Below, in pieces: positions 1 through 7,509 of a stretch of 64,000 nucleotides of DNA (position 1 is the first letter of the stretch; the number at the start of each line of letters is the position of its first letter). The stretch comes from Paenibacillus xylanilyticus (GTDB lineage Bacteria; Bacillota; Bacilli; Paenibacillales; Paenibacillaceae): assembly GCF_009664365.1 (NCBI RefSeq), contig NZ_CP044310.1, positions 6,383,597 through 6,447,596 on the forward strand, read 5' to 3'. The notes under the pieces are model-generated. The model ran no database searches. It saw only the letters and a program-made list of their open reading frames with translations, and was not told the DNA's origin. The translations under genes and the position numbers were made by a program.

Positions 1-541
1 TTCTCTTATTCTTATCGGTAATCATCTCATTGTGTTTCTGAAGCAGGCCAGCATAATTCTGGCGTTCGAGTTCAATGACACCTTTTAGCTCCTCATTTTG
101 ACCAGACATATTCGATTGGAGCTCCCGATAGTCTTCCAGCATCTGATCAACCTTCAAGTTCTTATCGGCCAATTTCCGCTCCAGCTCCAAAATGCTCTTC
201 TCCCGCTCCTCAATGACCTTGCCCAAGTTCTTTAGATCTCTGTTCAAGCGATCATTTTGTCCGTTCGCATGGTTTAGTCGATCCTGTACATCGTTATGGC
301 TCATCTCGACATGCTGCTTATCCTTAATCATCTGCTCTACGGCGAACAATAGATCAAGCGAGCTTTTGTCCATATGGGCCTTATTTATTAAAACAGAACC
401 TGAATGCTCTTCCTTTACTTCGGAAGTAGTCGAATTTTGTGAACCTTCCTCTTGCGGCTCGTCCAAGTCCCTCTTTATGCCAAGGTCCTCTCTCGATTGC
501 TGCTCAAGTCTACTCTTCTTCTTTTGGAACGGTGAAAACAT
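1..541 (-). CDS. hypothetical coiled-coil protein, 3' end outside window
   Basis: An open frame of 180 codons runs from an ATG at 541 to the window edge without a stop, preceded by a good ribosome binding site (AAAGGTGAT). The product starts with a basic patch (MFSPFQKKKSRLEQQ), then an acidic, Ser/Thr-rich linker, and from about residue 60 becomes heptad-like and very rich in E, K, Q, N and L, as in a long coiled coil. There is no signal peptide or membrane segment in the visible part. I recognise no family; a structural, phage-like or wall- or chromosome-associated role cannot be told apart. Base composition is AT-richer than the core genes to the right, in keeping with accessory DNA beside the rlmH-distal repeat. 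Confidence 0.7.
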   Translation of the reverse strand, partial: MFSPFQKKKSRLEQQSREDLGIKRDLDEPQEEGSQNSTTSEVKEEHSGSVLINKAHMDKSSLDLLFAVEQMIKDKQHVEMSHNDVQDRLNHANGQNDRLNRDLKNLGKVIEEREKSILELERKLADKNLKVDQMLEDYRELQSNMSGQNEELKGVIELERQNYAGLLQKHNEMITDKNKR

Positions 542-669
542 ATATTAAATCACCTTTTCTAAGAAAATGTTGATAAATGTCGATTCATGAAATATTACTG
601 CATATTAATTATCGGAAATTCACTTGTATTTCTTAATATGTTCAATAATATTTACAAGTTCTGAGCGCA

Positions 670-706
670 GAAAAAAGAGACGTGGATATCGCTCCATCGT
701 CTCTGA
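670..706 (-). terminator. rho-independent terminator
   Basis: AGAGACG at 676-682 pairs with CGTCTCT at 698-704, with an inner GGA/TCC extension. An A-run at 671-676 reads as a T-tract on the minus strand. It lies just after the stop of the 720-1088 gene, so that gene and the coiled-coil gene are probably separate transcripts. Confidence 0.75.
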
Positions 707-719
707 CTTTTAACCTAAA

Positions 720-1088
720 TTACTTTTTTTCTTCTTGTGCGGTGGCTTCTCCGCCTATGAAACAGAGAATCTCTATATCATCAATCTCGATCATCTTATC
801 CTTTTCTGCATCGTAGTACTCCCCATATAGAAATAGGGACTTATTCTTCCTACTTAATAAATAAGGAATAATTTTCTCACAAAATTCTATAACACTTTGA
901 AACATCGATTCAGGGGTAATGCCTGACTTATCGATAACAAGTAGCTCTTTGTGAACAGTAAGGGCAGGGTTGCGATTTAAATGATACAGCCCAAAAGAGG
1001 TATTCTTACGATACTCATCGTAAATGGGTATTTCTATCTTTTCTATGAAATCTCCATCCGTATAATTCAAGGTTAATTTTGCGGTCAT
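720..1088 (-). CDS. hypothetical protein, about 122 residues
   Basis: Small soluble protein of mixed alpha/beta character, beginning MTAKLTLNYTDGDF and ending in a charged tail (EEKK). It has no signal peptide, membrane segment or motif I recognise. Two in-frame ATGs occur at 1094 and 1088. AGGAG ends only one base before the first but seven bases before the second, so 1088 is the likelier start. It has its own terminator and lies 145 bp left of the distal copy of the rlmH 19-bp repeat, so it is outside the 6.3 kb island, perhaps in a second accessory segment. Function unknown. Confidence 0.6.
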   Translation of the reverse strand: MTAKLTLNYTDGDFIEKIEIPIYDEYRKNTSFGLYHLNRNPALTVHKELLVIDKSGITPESMFQSVIEFCEKIIPYLLSRKNKSLFLYGEYYDAEKDKMIEIDDIEILCFIGGEATAQEEKK

Positions 1089-1232
1089 CTCCATTCTCCT
1101 TTTTAAGAATATAGTAAAGCATCCCTCTTAAAGCTCTCGTCGAAGAAACTCTCGAGACTACTTTTTTACGAATGCTAAATTTGCCTTCGAAGCATGGGCT
1201 TTAAATGGTACCTATGATGTAAGGATTTCGGG

Positions 1233-1251
1233 CTACTTATGGTACGGTTCA
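1233..1251. repeat. distal attachment-site copy of the rlmH 3' end (direct repeat)
   Basis: The 19 bases ctacttatggtacggttca match 7491-7509 exactly. On the minus strand they read as the last codons and stop of RlmH (E-P-Y-H-K-stop). The 18-base core GAACCGTACCATAAGTAG matches the staphylococcal SCC site GAAGCGTATCATAAGTAA at 15 of 18 positions (the SCC sequence is from memory). Immediately inside the island, GGTACGGT-TC-ACCGTATC (1240-1257) forms a near-perfect inverted repeat, reminiscent of the inverted repeats described beside SCC cores. No gene is needed here, so coding constraint does not explain the repeat. Confidence 0.8.
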
Positions 1252-1348
1252 CCGTATCACTCTAATGTTGAAATTTAAATTTTCTCGAAGCCTATAAACA
1301 TCAGATATGAATAAATTCCATTAAAATACTCATTCCACCCAACGCAAA

Positions 1349-1378
1349 ATAAAACCGCGCCATGGATGCGCGGTTTTA
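1349..1378 (-). terminator. bidirectional-looking terminator after the DUF2306 gene
   Basis: AAAACCGCGC (1351-1360), loop CATGGAT, then GCGCGGTTTT. A-rich and T-rich flanks on each side would allow termination in either direction. It lies 30 bp after the stop of the DUF2306 gene. Confidence 0.85.
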
Positions 1379-1407
1379 CGGATCGTTTTTGGCATGCCAG
1401 TAGTGAA

Positions 1408-2034
1408 TCATTGCCGATGCCGCAACCTCATTCTGGAAATCACGGCTTCAATGACGAGCAGATTAGGAATCCAACAAATCCAAGCGACAACCCGAAACGC
1501 CGCCTCGAAATCGCCAAACAGAAGAGCCAGCGGCGCTAACCAGATTCGAAGCGTGACAGCTGCAAAAGTAAGCGCATAACTGCGAAGCATCCATGCTTTA
1601 TGAGCTTGGATGTCTTTGGCCATAATTTTTCTCGTAGCAGTAAGCGTAGTCACAACCCACAATACATCGAGCGACATGAACCCAAGCCCGGCAATCCAAC
1701 CTCCTGTGGCAAAAACGGATAAATACACACTCACGATCCCACTAACTGTAATCGAAAGAACATATCCATACCCCAATAGGCGATGCCAACGTTTCCTAGC
1801 ATTTGTTGGCTTCATAAATAGTTGAAAGGGTCCTATGATCAAGGCAAATATAGCAGTAAAAATATGAATGTATAGTACATATATCCATGGTTTGAGTTCA
1901 AAATTCGGCTTTTGCAATTTGAAAGAGACAAGTCCGGCATCACTAGCTTTAAGCACGCCATACTGAACAATTGCGTATCCGGCAATCGAAAATGCTAGAA
2001 TGAGAACGAGTGCCCGAATCATCTTATTTTCCAT
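1408..2034 (-). CDS. DUF2306-family integral membrane protein
   Basis: Product of 208 residues starting MENKMIRALVLILAF. I chose the ATG at 2034 because GGAGGAGG sits nine bases upstream; a longer in-frame start at 2061 has no such site. It has about six to seven hydrophobic segments and the conserved features of DUF2306 proteins: an H-I-F-T-A segment in an early helix, a K-R-W-H-R-L-L-G-Y cytoplasmic motif, and an A-H-K-A-W-M-L-R-S-Y-A motif near residue 150. Conserved histidines suggest metal or haem contacts, but the family has no established biochemical role. First gene inside the island from the distal repeat; it follows the DUF3291-like pseudogene on the same strand. Confidence 0.8.
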   Translation of the reverse strand: MENKMIRALVLILAFSIAGYAIVQYGVLKASDAGLVSFKLQKPNFELKPWIYVLYIHIFTAIFALIIGPFQLFMKPTNARKRWHRLLGYGYVLSITVSGIVSVYLSVFATGGWIAGLGFMSLDVLWVVTTLTATRKIMAKDIQAHKAWMLRSYALTFAAVTLRIWLAPLALLFGDFEAAFRVVAWICWIPNLLVIEAVISRMRLRHRQ

Positions 2035-2157
2035 ATGAATTATCCTCCTCCGTTGATGCACTGTGAAGCTGTTGCCCCCTTAAACCCTATAGTAGCTATA
2101 GGATCAATACCGATCTTCTCGATTGAGGCACAAGCTTGGGGTTGAAAGGGACGCAAT

Positions 2158-2514
2158 TCACCGCTTGTTCTGGTCCAGTTTCCTGCCGTACTTTTGATGC
2201 AAACGGATCTTCGCTTCCTCCCAGCAAGGAATAGTATAGGCATCCCCGTGGGCGGCATCAAATTCATCGCCAATTCGGCGTGCGATCCGCATGGCCTTGG
2301 CGTGATTGCCGTGATTGCGGTATTCCAGCATGCGATCCTTATTCTCCCATACCGACATCGTCCAACCTATTCTCCAATTGTCGCGTGTGAGGTCGGAATG
2401 TAGCAATCCGGCTGCCATATTCAGTTGCTTCGTTGACCGAACGATGTGGTAGATAAAAAACGGGAGCACTCACATGCCCTTTACTCGCACTCGTGTCACT
2501 GAAATCAACAACAA
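2158..2514 (-). pseudogene. DUF3291-like (ABM-barrel type) protein gene, interrupted by a stop
   Basis: The part from 2469 down encodes L-P-F-F-I-Y-H-I-V-R-S followed by W-T-M-S-V-W-E and R-N-H-G-N-H motifs, resembling the small DUF3291 / antibiotic-monooxygenase-like family. The same frame upstream encodes the expected N-terminal strand (L-I-S-V-T-R-V-R-V-K-G-M), but a TGA at 2470-2472 separates the two. Upstream initiation would be at one of three consecutive TTG codons (2506-2514) after GGAAGGGGCG. Either the gene is dead or a truncated product starts at the GTG at 2469, directly abutting the stop. Family assignment is by remembered pattern only. Confidence 0.55.
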
Positions 2515-2553
2515 AATCGCCCCTTCCACGAAACATCCATTCTCGGTTTACAA

Positions 2554-3513
2554 TTAGAAATAATACCCCTTCCGAATATCATCTAAAAGGCTAGGATGTA
2601 CTGGATTCCATCCCAAACGCTCCTGCGTCAACGCACTAGACGCCGGATTATCCGTTTTCGTGAAGGGCGCAAGCCATCCGAAATGTTTACCTGCTTCTTC
2701 AACTCCAATGCCTTGGACTGGCAAGTTCAGATGGAGGCCCAAAGCCGTGGCGATCTCTTGAAACGGAACGCCCTCTTCGCTCACCGCATGAAAACGTGAC
2801 CCTGCCGGAGCTTGTTCTAAGGCGAGTCTAAACAGACGCGCCGCATCCAGTAGATGCACGGATGGCCAACGGTTGGTTCCGGAGCTTGTATAGGCGGAAA
2901 AGCCCTTCTTGTGAGCGATGTTCACCAGATTTGGAAACAAGCCCGTCTTATCTCCTTCACCGTGTACGATCGGTGGGAGGCGTACAATCGAGGAACGTAC
3001 CCCCCGATTCGCCAAATCTAAGGTGGTATGTTCAGAAATGATGCGTAATCCACCTTGGGATTGAGGATCCCCAGCGCTGTCCTCCGTTCCGAGACGGCCG
3101 GGAGTAAGCGTCATCGTAGGCATCGCGACAACAAACGCCCGGTCACCGGCGGGTAAGGCGGTGCCAAGTGTCTCGATGGCTCGCCTGTCGGTCTCAATTG
3201 CAGCCTTCATAAACCGCATTACCACATGACGAGGATTCCCGCCGAATAAAACCTTAAGCCGAGTTGGAAGGCCCGCATGCGAGAACTTGTGGAAGAAGGC
3301 CAAATGAATGACCCCGTCTACTGCAGCAGCCACTTTGCGCAAGCCTGCTACATCCTCAATCGAACCGATTTGAACCTGGGCACCGAATGCCGTAAGCCGT
3401 TTACCGGCTTTTTCAGTACGGGCAAGACCAACCACTTGGTGACCGGCATCCAGAAGTTCGCGAACGACCGCCCCTCCGATGAAGCCTGTCGCCCCTGTAA
3501 CCAATACACGCAT
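2554..3513 (-). CDS. NAD(P)-dependent epimerase/dehydratase-like SDR oxidoreductase
   Basis: Product of 319 residues with an N-terminal Rossmann motif G-A-T-G-F-I-G-G (about residues 6-13) that binds NAD(P), as in extended/atypical short-chain dehydrogenases. The canonical Y-x-x-x-K pair is not obvious, which points to the atypical NmrA or YwnB-like side rather than a true epimerase. The start at 3513 (ATGCGTGTATTGG) lies ten bases after AAAGGGG; a TTG at 3519 is also possible. It lies 181 bp downstream of the AraC regulator on the same strand, so it may be that regulator's target. The substrate cannot be predicted. Confidence 0.8.
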   Translation of the reverse strand: MRVLVTGATGFIGGAVVRELLDAGHQVVGLARTEKAGKRLTAFGAQVQIGSIEDVAGLRKVAAAVDGVIHLAFFHKFSHAGLPTRLKVLFGGNPRHVVMRFMKAAIETDRRAIETLGTALPAGDRAFVVAMPTMTLTPGRLGTEDSAGDPQSQGGLRIISEHTTLDLANRGVRSSIVRLPPIVHGEGDKTGLFPNLVNIAHKKGFSAYTSSGTNRWPSVHLLDAARLFRLALEQAPAGSRFHAVSEEGVPFQEIATALGLHLNLPVQGIGVEEAGKHFGWLAPFTKTDNPASSALTQERLGWNPVHPSLLDDIRKGYYF

Positions 3514-3694
3514 TTTCAAAAAGCCCCTTTCCTATCGGTAGAATGTTGACTCTAAGTATAGGGGATTGACCACTGCGGTCCTTGCCTTTTCCGTCAGAGT
3601 TTTTGCCTGATTCAACAGATTCCGCCGCTTAAAAAAGAAAAATCCGCTAGGCTCTATGCCCGCGGAAGTTTGAAAAGCCGTTTACGTGTGCGTT

Positions 3695-4657
3695 TCACTT
3701 CAAATGTTGCTGGTCCTGACGCCACCTTGTGATATCTCTAGTTGGAGGGCAACCAAAAAATCGGCTGTAATCACGGCTAAATTGGGAATCGCTCAAATAG
3801 CCCACAAGCCGGCTCGCCGTAGTTGCGTCAATAGAGCTGGATAACATTAGACGCCTCGCCTCTTGCAGGCGCAGCACCTTTTGATATTGCAGAGGGCTCA
3901 TCGCAGTAGCCGATCTGAAATACTCGCGAAACGACGATTCGCTCATATGGACCAACTCCGCCAAATCCGCTACTTTCCACGGCTGGGAAAAGTTATTTTG
4001 GAGCCAATCAATTGCTTTTGCAACCTGCTGCATGCCCGATTCCGCAAGAACAGTCTCGGCAACATAAACACCGATTGGGCTACGGAGGAGGCGGATATAA
4101 ATCTCGTCTTTCACCAACGGAGCCAGCATTTGAGCATCATCGGGAGAGGACAGACAAGCCATCAATCTTACAGCGGCATTCATCATGGCCAAATCTGCTT
4201 CGATGACGTAGCACGCACTGCGATTGCGAACCTCCGGCAAACCATTAGGAAATACCATCGGCAGCAACGAAGCAATCCTTTGCGGATCGAGGTATAAACC
4301 TATCCCGAGAAACGGTTCTTGGGGGCTGGCCTGCATGATTTTCATCGCAACAGGCAAGGCAACGGGGGCAATATACATTCGCGACGCACTATACTCATAA
4401 GCATCCTTGCCTACGGAAATTCGCTTTTTCCCTTGCGCTGCAATGCAGATTGCCGGCGAGGACATGGTGTGAACATCATCCCCCGCTTCTACTTGCGAAT
4501 ATCGGTTCACATACAGACCATGGATCGGTGAAGCATAGGTCCCATCCTGCGAAGTATGCGTGTAAATCAAACTTGCCAACCGGGCTGCTTCACCCTCTAG
4601 CGCTGACTTGGCCTCATCTAATACAGATACATCCTCATATTTATGGTTATTGGCCAT
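3695..4657 (-). CDS. AraC-family transcriptional regulator (AraC_N + HTH)
   Basis: About 320 residues. The N-terminal two thirds match the AraC_N type sensor domain, with a segment P-A-I-C-I-A-A-Q-G-K-K and a following Y-x-Y-x-x-x-x-Y/M-x-x-x-x-x-x-P-V-x-x-x pattern. The C-terminal 100 residues hold two helix-turn-helix units (L-A-E-L-V-H-M-S-E-S-S-F-R-E-Y-F-R, then S-R-L-V-G-Y-L-S-D-S-Q-F-S-R-D-Y-S-R-F-F-G). Regulators of this type commonly sit beside an oxidoreductase gene, and here an SDR gene follows directly. Start: ATG 4657 or GTG 4663, both after GGGGGAGG; the longer frame to 4744 lacks a site. Confidence 0.88.
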   Translation of the reverse strand: MANNHKYEDVSVLDEAKSALEGEAARLASLIYTHTSQDGTYASPIHGLYVNRYSQVEAGDDVHTMSSPAICIAAQGKKRISVGKDAYEYSASRMYIAPVALPVAMKIMQASPQEPFLGIGLYLDPQRIASLLPMVFPNGLPEVRNRSACYVIEADLAMMNAAVRLMACLSSPDDAQMLAPLVKDEIYIRLLRSPIGVYVAETVLAESGMQQVAKAIDWLQNNFSQPWKVADLAELVHMSESSFREYFRSATAMSPLQYQKVLRLQEARRLMLSSSIDATTASRLVGYLSDSQFSRDYSRFFGCPPTRDITRWRQDQQHLK

Positions 4658-4918
4658 GTTCACAAGCAACTTCCTCCCCCTCAGATGTAACGGGATTATA
4701 GGCATGTTCATGATACCACAGGGGCATCCAAAAAGCTTAAGCATTAAAGTTAAATTAGTATGGATATCTCAAGTCTACTCTTCTACAAGTCCGAGGGAAT
4801 TCCGTGCTGGCACGAAGCGGATAGCATTTCTAGATATCGCTTCCCAATGTGCTTTACTAATGAGAGGCTCAGCGTATCACTTATAGAGCAAAATCAAATA
4901 ATTGTCTCCATACTAAAC

Positions 4919-5791
4919 TCATTGAGAAGATTCAAGCGGGTCTGAATGCCGGCTCCGATATTCGATCAACAGCCGCTGCATCTTCTCCTCTGTGCCGTCT
5001 TGTTGGGGAACATGGGTGGAAATGGTCAAATTGGAATCGTTCGAATACTGAAACGACACAAGGTCAAAATTCAATATCCCCAGATTCGGACATTGCAGTG
5101 TCTTGGGAGCATCAATGGCATCGAGAACCTCATGAGAGTCCCAAAATTCCCGAAACTCCCCGCTAGCTTGGGACAACGCCTCGAACTGCTCGGACCACCA
5201 AGGGTCGTCGCCGTGTCGCGCATACCCGGCATGGAAATGAGCGGCGATCCGTCGCGCATGCAATTCCCATTGGTCTCCCTTGACATAGCGGAAACGTGGA
5301 GAAGTAAATGTCATCCAGACAAAATTTCGTTCCCTATCCGACATCATCGCGAGGTCCCCATTCAATGCGCAGTAGGCTTCATTCCAGGCAATGATGTTCA
5401 TTCGCGAATCCATGACATTTGAAGGGGACAAATATTGGCTATCCAAAAAACGTTGAAGTTCCGGAGTTACCTTAGAGGGGTGTTTCGTATCGATTAAGGG
5501 AAATTGCTTACGGGCGAGATGGTATAGATGCCTGCGTTCCGTTTCGTCTAACCGAAGCCCTTCTGCTATTCGATCAAGAACCTCGGCAGATACGTTGATA
5601 TGACGCCCTTGTTCCAAGTAGGTATACCAATCCAATCCTACATCTGCCAGTAGAGCCACCTCGTTACGACGAAGTCCTGGTGTGCGTCTGCGTCCGGATT
5701 CCGGCAATCCTGCTTCCCTTGGGGTCAATCGTTCACGACGTGAACGCAAAAAACGAGCTAATTCCTCATAACGGTCCAATCTGTTCGCCAT
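4919..5791 (-). CDS. XRE-type HTH regulator with MmyB-like ligand domain
   Basis: Product of 290 residues. Residues about 10-80 form the HTH_31 domain, with the hallmark R-T-P-G-L-R-R-N-E-V-A and Y-T-Y-L-E-Q-G-R segments. Residues about 100-270 form the MmyB-like ligand-binding domain (W-N-x-A-Y near 145, a W-M-T-F segment, a Y-A-R-H-G-D-D-P segment). Proteins of this class usually repress a neighbouring oxidoreductase gene. Here it is transcribed divergently from the FMN-reductase pseudogene, with 185 bp between them, so that pseudogene is the probable former target. The second ATG (5791) was chosen because GGAGG is ten bases from it but abuts the first (5800). Confidence 0.88.
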   Translation of the reverse strand: MANRLDRYEELARFLRSRRERLTPREAGLPESGRRRTPGLRRNEVALLADVGLDWYTYLEQGRHINVSAEVLDRIAEGLRLDETERRHLYHLARKQFPLIDTKHPSKVTPELQRFLDSQYLSPSNVMDSRMNIIAWNEAYCALNGDLAMMSDRERNFVWMTFTSPRFRYVKGDQWELHARRIAAHFHAGYARHGDDPWWSEQFEALSQASGEFREFWDSHEVLDAIDAPKTLQCPNLGILNFDLVSFQYSNDSNLTISTHVPQQDGTEEKMQRLLIEYRSRHSDPLESSQ

Positions 5792-5976
5792 GATCGCCAT
5801 GCCTCCTATCTATTTATGAACATAGGATTGCCAATCCTACGATATCCAGATCTCTCCCTAGCCTTGTTAGGCCCATGTACACTAGTCTATGTCCTCCTTA
5901 GAGAGAATAGCAAGAATGAATGAGGCGGATCGGTTGAACCTGCTTAATTCCATTCGAAATCATTGAGGTGATGAAA

Positions 5977-6314
5977 ATGAAGGTAGCTGCAATTGTCGGG
6001 AGCATTCGTAAAGATTCGTACAACTTGAAGTTAGCCCGTTATATTCAGAACCGTTATCAGCATCTATTCCAGTTGGATATGTTGAACATTCGGGATCTCC
6101 CTTTTTAGGATCAGGATATCGAGACGACTCCGCCACAGCCGGTTATTGATTTTCAGGTGAGGGTCGCTGCTGCCGGGGAATGAAGCATACATCGCCCTGG
6201 TTCATGAAAAGCTTTAACGAGCAAGGCGAGCTTACGGACGAACCTACCATTAAGTACCTTGATCTCGTAGTCGACAATTTCGTGAAATGGATGAAGGACA
6301 AATCCTGCAATTGA
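5977..6314 (+). pseudogene. NADPH-dependent FMN reductase, broken
   Basis: The start M-K-V-A-A-I-V-G-S-I-R-K-D-S-Y-N (ATG 5977, preceded by GAGGTG) is the flavodoxin-like FMN-binding loop of NADPH-dependent FMN reductases (SsuE/YieF type). A TAG at 6106-6108 interrupts the frame at codon 44, where Tyr is expected (L-P-F-stop-D-Q-D-I-E). The frame then continues into P-Q-P-V-I-D-F-Q and R-V-A-A-A-G-E before another stop. The middle of the protein, including the P-E-Y-N motif, is missing, and a C-terminal fragment (F-N-E-Q-G-E-L-T-D-E-P) resumes in a different frame and ends at 6314. So the gene has both a nonsense change and an internal deletion. Confidence 0.85.
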
Positions 6315-6360
6315 AGCGGCATCAAAGTTGAAACTAAACCGTTACCTAGGAGGGATTCAA

Positions 6361-6663
6361 GTGTTTGAGCATATCGTGCTATTGAAGTTTAAGCCCGGTG
6401 TTTATGCTGAAGTGAAGGAAGATGCATTGAAGCGCGCGTATGACTTTAAAGGAAAAATTCCGGGGGTCGTTGATCTTAGCGCCGGGATTAACATAACCGA
6501 GGAGATCGAGCACGCGCAGGGTTTTACGCTGGGGATCCGAGTTACCTTTGAGGACCAGCTGGCTTGCCGGGATTATATTCAGCACCCCCTGCATCAACAA
6601 TTATTGCAATCTATCGGCGCATTCATCGAAGGGATCGTCGTTATGGATTACTCATTTTCCTAA
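6361..6663 (+). CDS. Dabb (stress-responsive alpha-beta barrel) domain protein
   Basis: Product of 100 residues starting V(M)-F-E-H-I-V-L-L-K-F-K-P-G, the usual opening of the Dabb family of dimeric ferredoxin-like barrels. Also visible are P-G-V-V-D-L-S-A-G and a C-terminal H-P-L-H-Q motif with conserved histidines. The GTG at 6361 follows TAGGAGGGATTCAA with ideal spacing, so the longer frame from 6328 is rejected. Family members are stress-induced or act as small polyketide cyclases, and the role here is unknown. It is the only intact gene in the three-gene plus-strand block; both neighbours are broken. Confidence 0.85.
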   Translation: MFEHIVLLKFKPGVYAEVKEDALKRAYDFKGKIPGVVDLSAGINITEEIEHAQGFTLGIRVTFEDQLACRDYIQHPLHQQLLQSIGAFIEGIVVMDYSFS

Positions 6664-6669
6664 ATCCCC

Positions 6670-7367
6670 TTTGAACGCCTCAGAAAAGGAGATAGCAGGA
6701 AATCTGGCAAATCATGGCGCGAAGGTGTCATGAATTATGCGAACCGTTCGGAGCAGGCGGCCGAGGTCGTTCAGAATGTTATAAAGAACGGCGGAGAAGC
6801 AATAGCGATTCAGGCCGATATCAGCCGTCCGAGCGAGTTGGAGAGACTCTATCAAGAAACAATCAAAATGTTCGGAAAGCTAGATATTGTGGTGAATAAT
6901 GCAGGGATTTTCGTCACAAAGCCTAAAGGCGATGTAACGGAAGCGGATTACGACAGCTGTTCGCGATTAATGTCAAGGGAACCTACTTTTCTTGCCAGCT
7001 TGCTGCTAAGCATCTAAATCCAAAGGGCCGCATCCTCAACTTCTCCACTTCAGTGACCGGTCAGATGTTCCCGGCCTACAGTCTGTACGCTGGCTCCAAA
7101 GGAGCCGTTGAACAATTCACACGTCAATTGGCCAAAGAGCTTGGAAAGAGAAATATAACGATTAATGCTGTGGCACCGGGCTCTGTTAATACCGAACTCT
7201 TTACGGTTGGCAAAACTCCGGAAGAAATTCAAAGGTTTGCTAACATGAACGCATTCGGCCGCCTCGGGGAGACCGAAGACATTGCAGGCGTGATCCTCTT
7301 TCTTGCGAGTGACGAATCGCAGTGGGTTACGGGTCAAATAATCCGTGCTAATGGTAGTTTTATTTAG
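6670..7367 (+). pseudogene. short-chain dehydrogenase/reductase (FabG-like), frameshifted and 5'-truncated
   Basis: The product can be rebuilt from three frames. First K-E-I-A-G-N-L-A-N-H-G-A-K-V up to a TGA at 6731; one base lost near 6730 moves the frame to M-N-Y-A-N-R-S-E-Q and the N-N-A-G-I motif. A second lost base near 6957 moves it to L-F-A-I-N-V-K-G-T-Y and then Y-S-L-Y-A-G-S-K (catalytic Y-x-x-x-K) and I-R-A-N-G-S-F-I at the end. The glycine-rich NAD(P) motif (T-G-x-x-x-G-I-G) is missing because the gene begins abruptly after the Dabb stop. It is therefore a classical SDR killed by two frameshifts and a 5' deletion. Confidence 0.9.
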
Positions 7368-7490
7368 CTTACAGGAAAAACTTCATTTGCCCCTTTCGCG
7401 GTTAAACCGCTGAAGAGGCTATTTGTGTTCAGCAATAATAGCTCTATGTTTTACAGTCGCTCTCTGTACCTCAATCCTCAAAATTCCGCC

Positions 7491-7509
7491 CTACTTATGG
7501 TACGGTTCA
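7491..7509. repeat. rlmH-proximal attachment-site copy (direct repeat)
   Basis: The same 19 bases as 1233-1251. Here they are the final codons and stop of intact rlmH. Identity stops at 7490 and 7510, so the repeat has sharp edges. Confidence 0.8.

Larger units (their letters stand above)
1089..1407. other. intergenic stretch holding the distal repeat and a terminator
   Basis: AT-rich non-coding DNA between the 720-1088 gene and the DUF2306 gene. It contains the 19-bp repeat (1233-1251), the overlapping inverted repeat and the terminator at 1349-1378. I see nothing else that I can support. Confidence 0.6.
1233..7509. mobile_element. SCC-like genomic island inserted at the 3' end of rlmH
   Basis: A segment bounded by 19-bp perfect direct repeats, of which the right one is the genuine end of rlmH, so rlmH stays intact after insertion exactly as for SCC elements. 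Cargo: a DUF2306 membrane protein, a broken DUF3291-like gene, an SDR oxidoreductase, an AraC regulator, an MmyB-type regulator, a broken FMN reductase, a Dabb protein and a broken SDR. None belongs to the conserved origin neighbourhood. No ccr-type serine recombinase, integrase or transposase is visible, so this would be a non-autonomous or decayed element, or part of a tandem composite whose recombinase lies to the left. Mobility itself is inferred. Confidence 0.65.

Noticed and set aside
192..548. 118-codon plus-strand frame at the left edge
   Set aside because: It is antisense to the well-started coiled-coil gene and rich in Ser, Phe and Leu as expected from a reversed Lys/Glu-rich coding frame.
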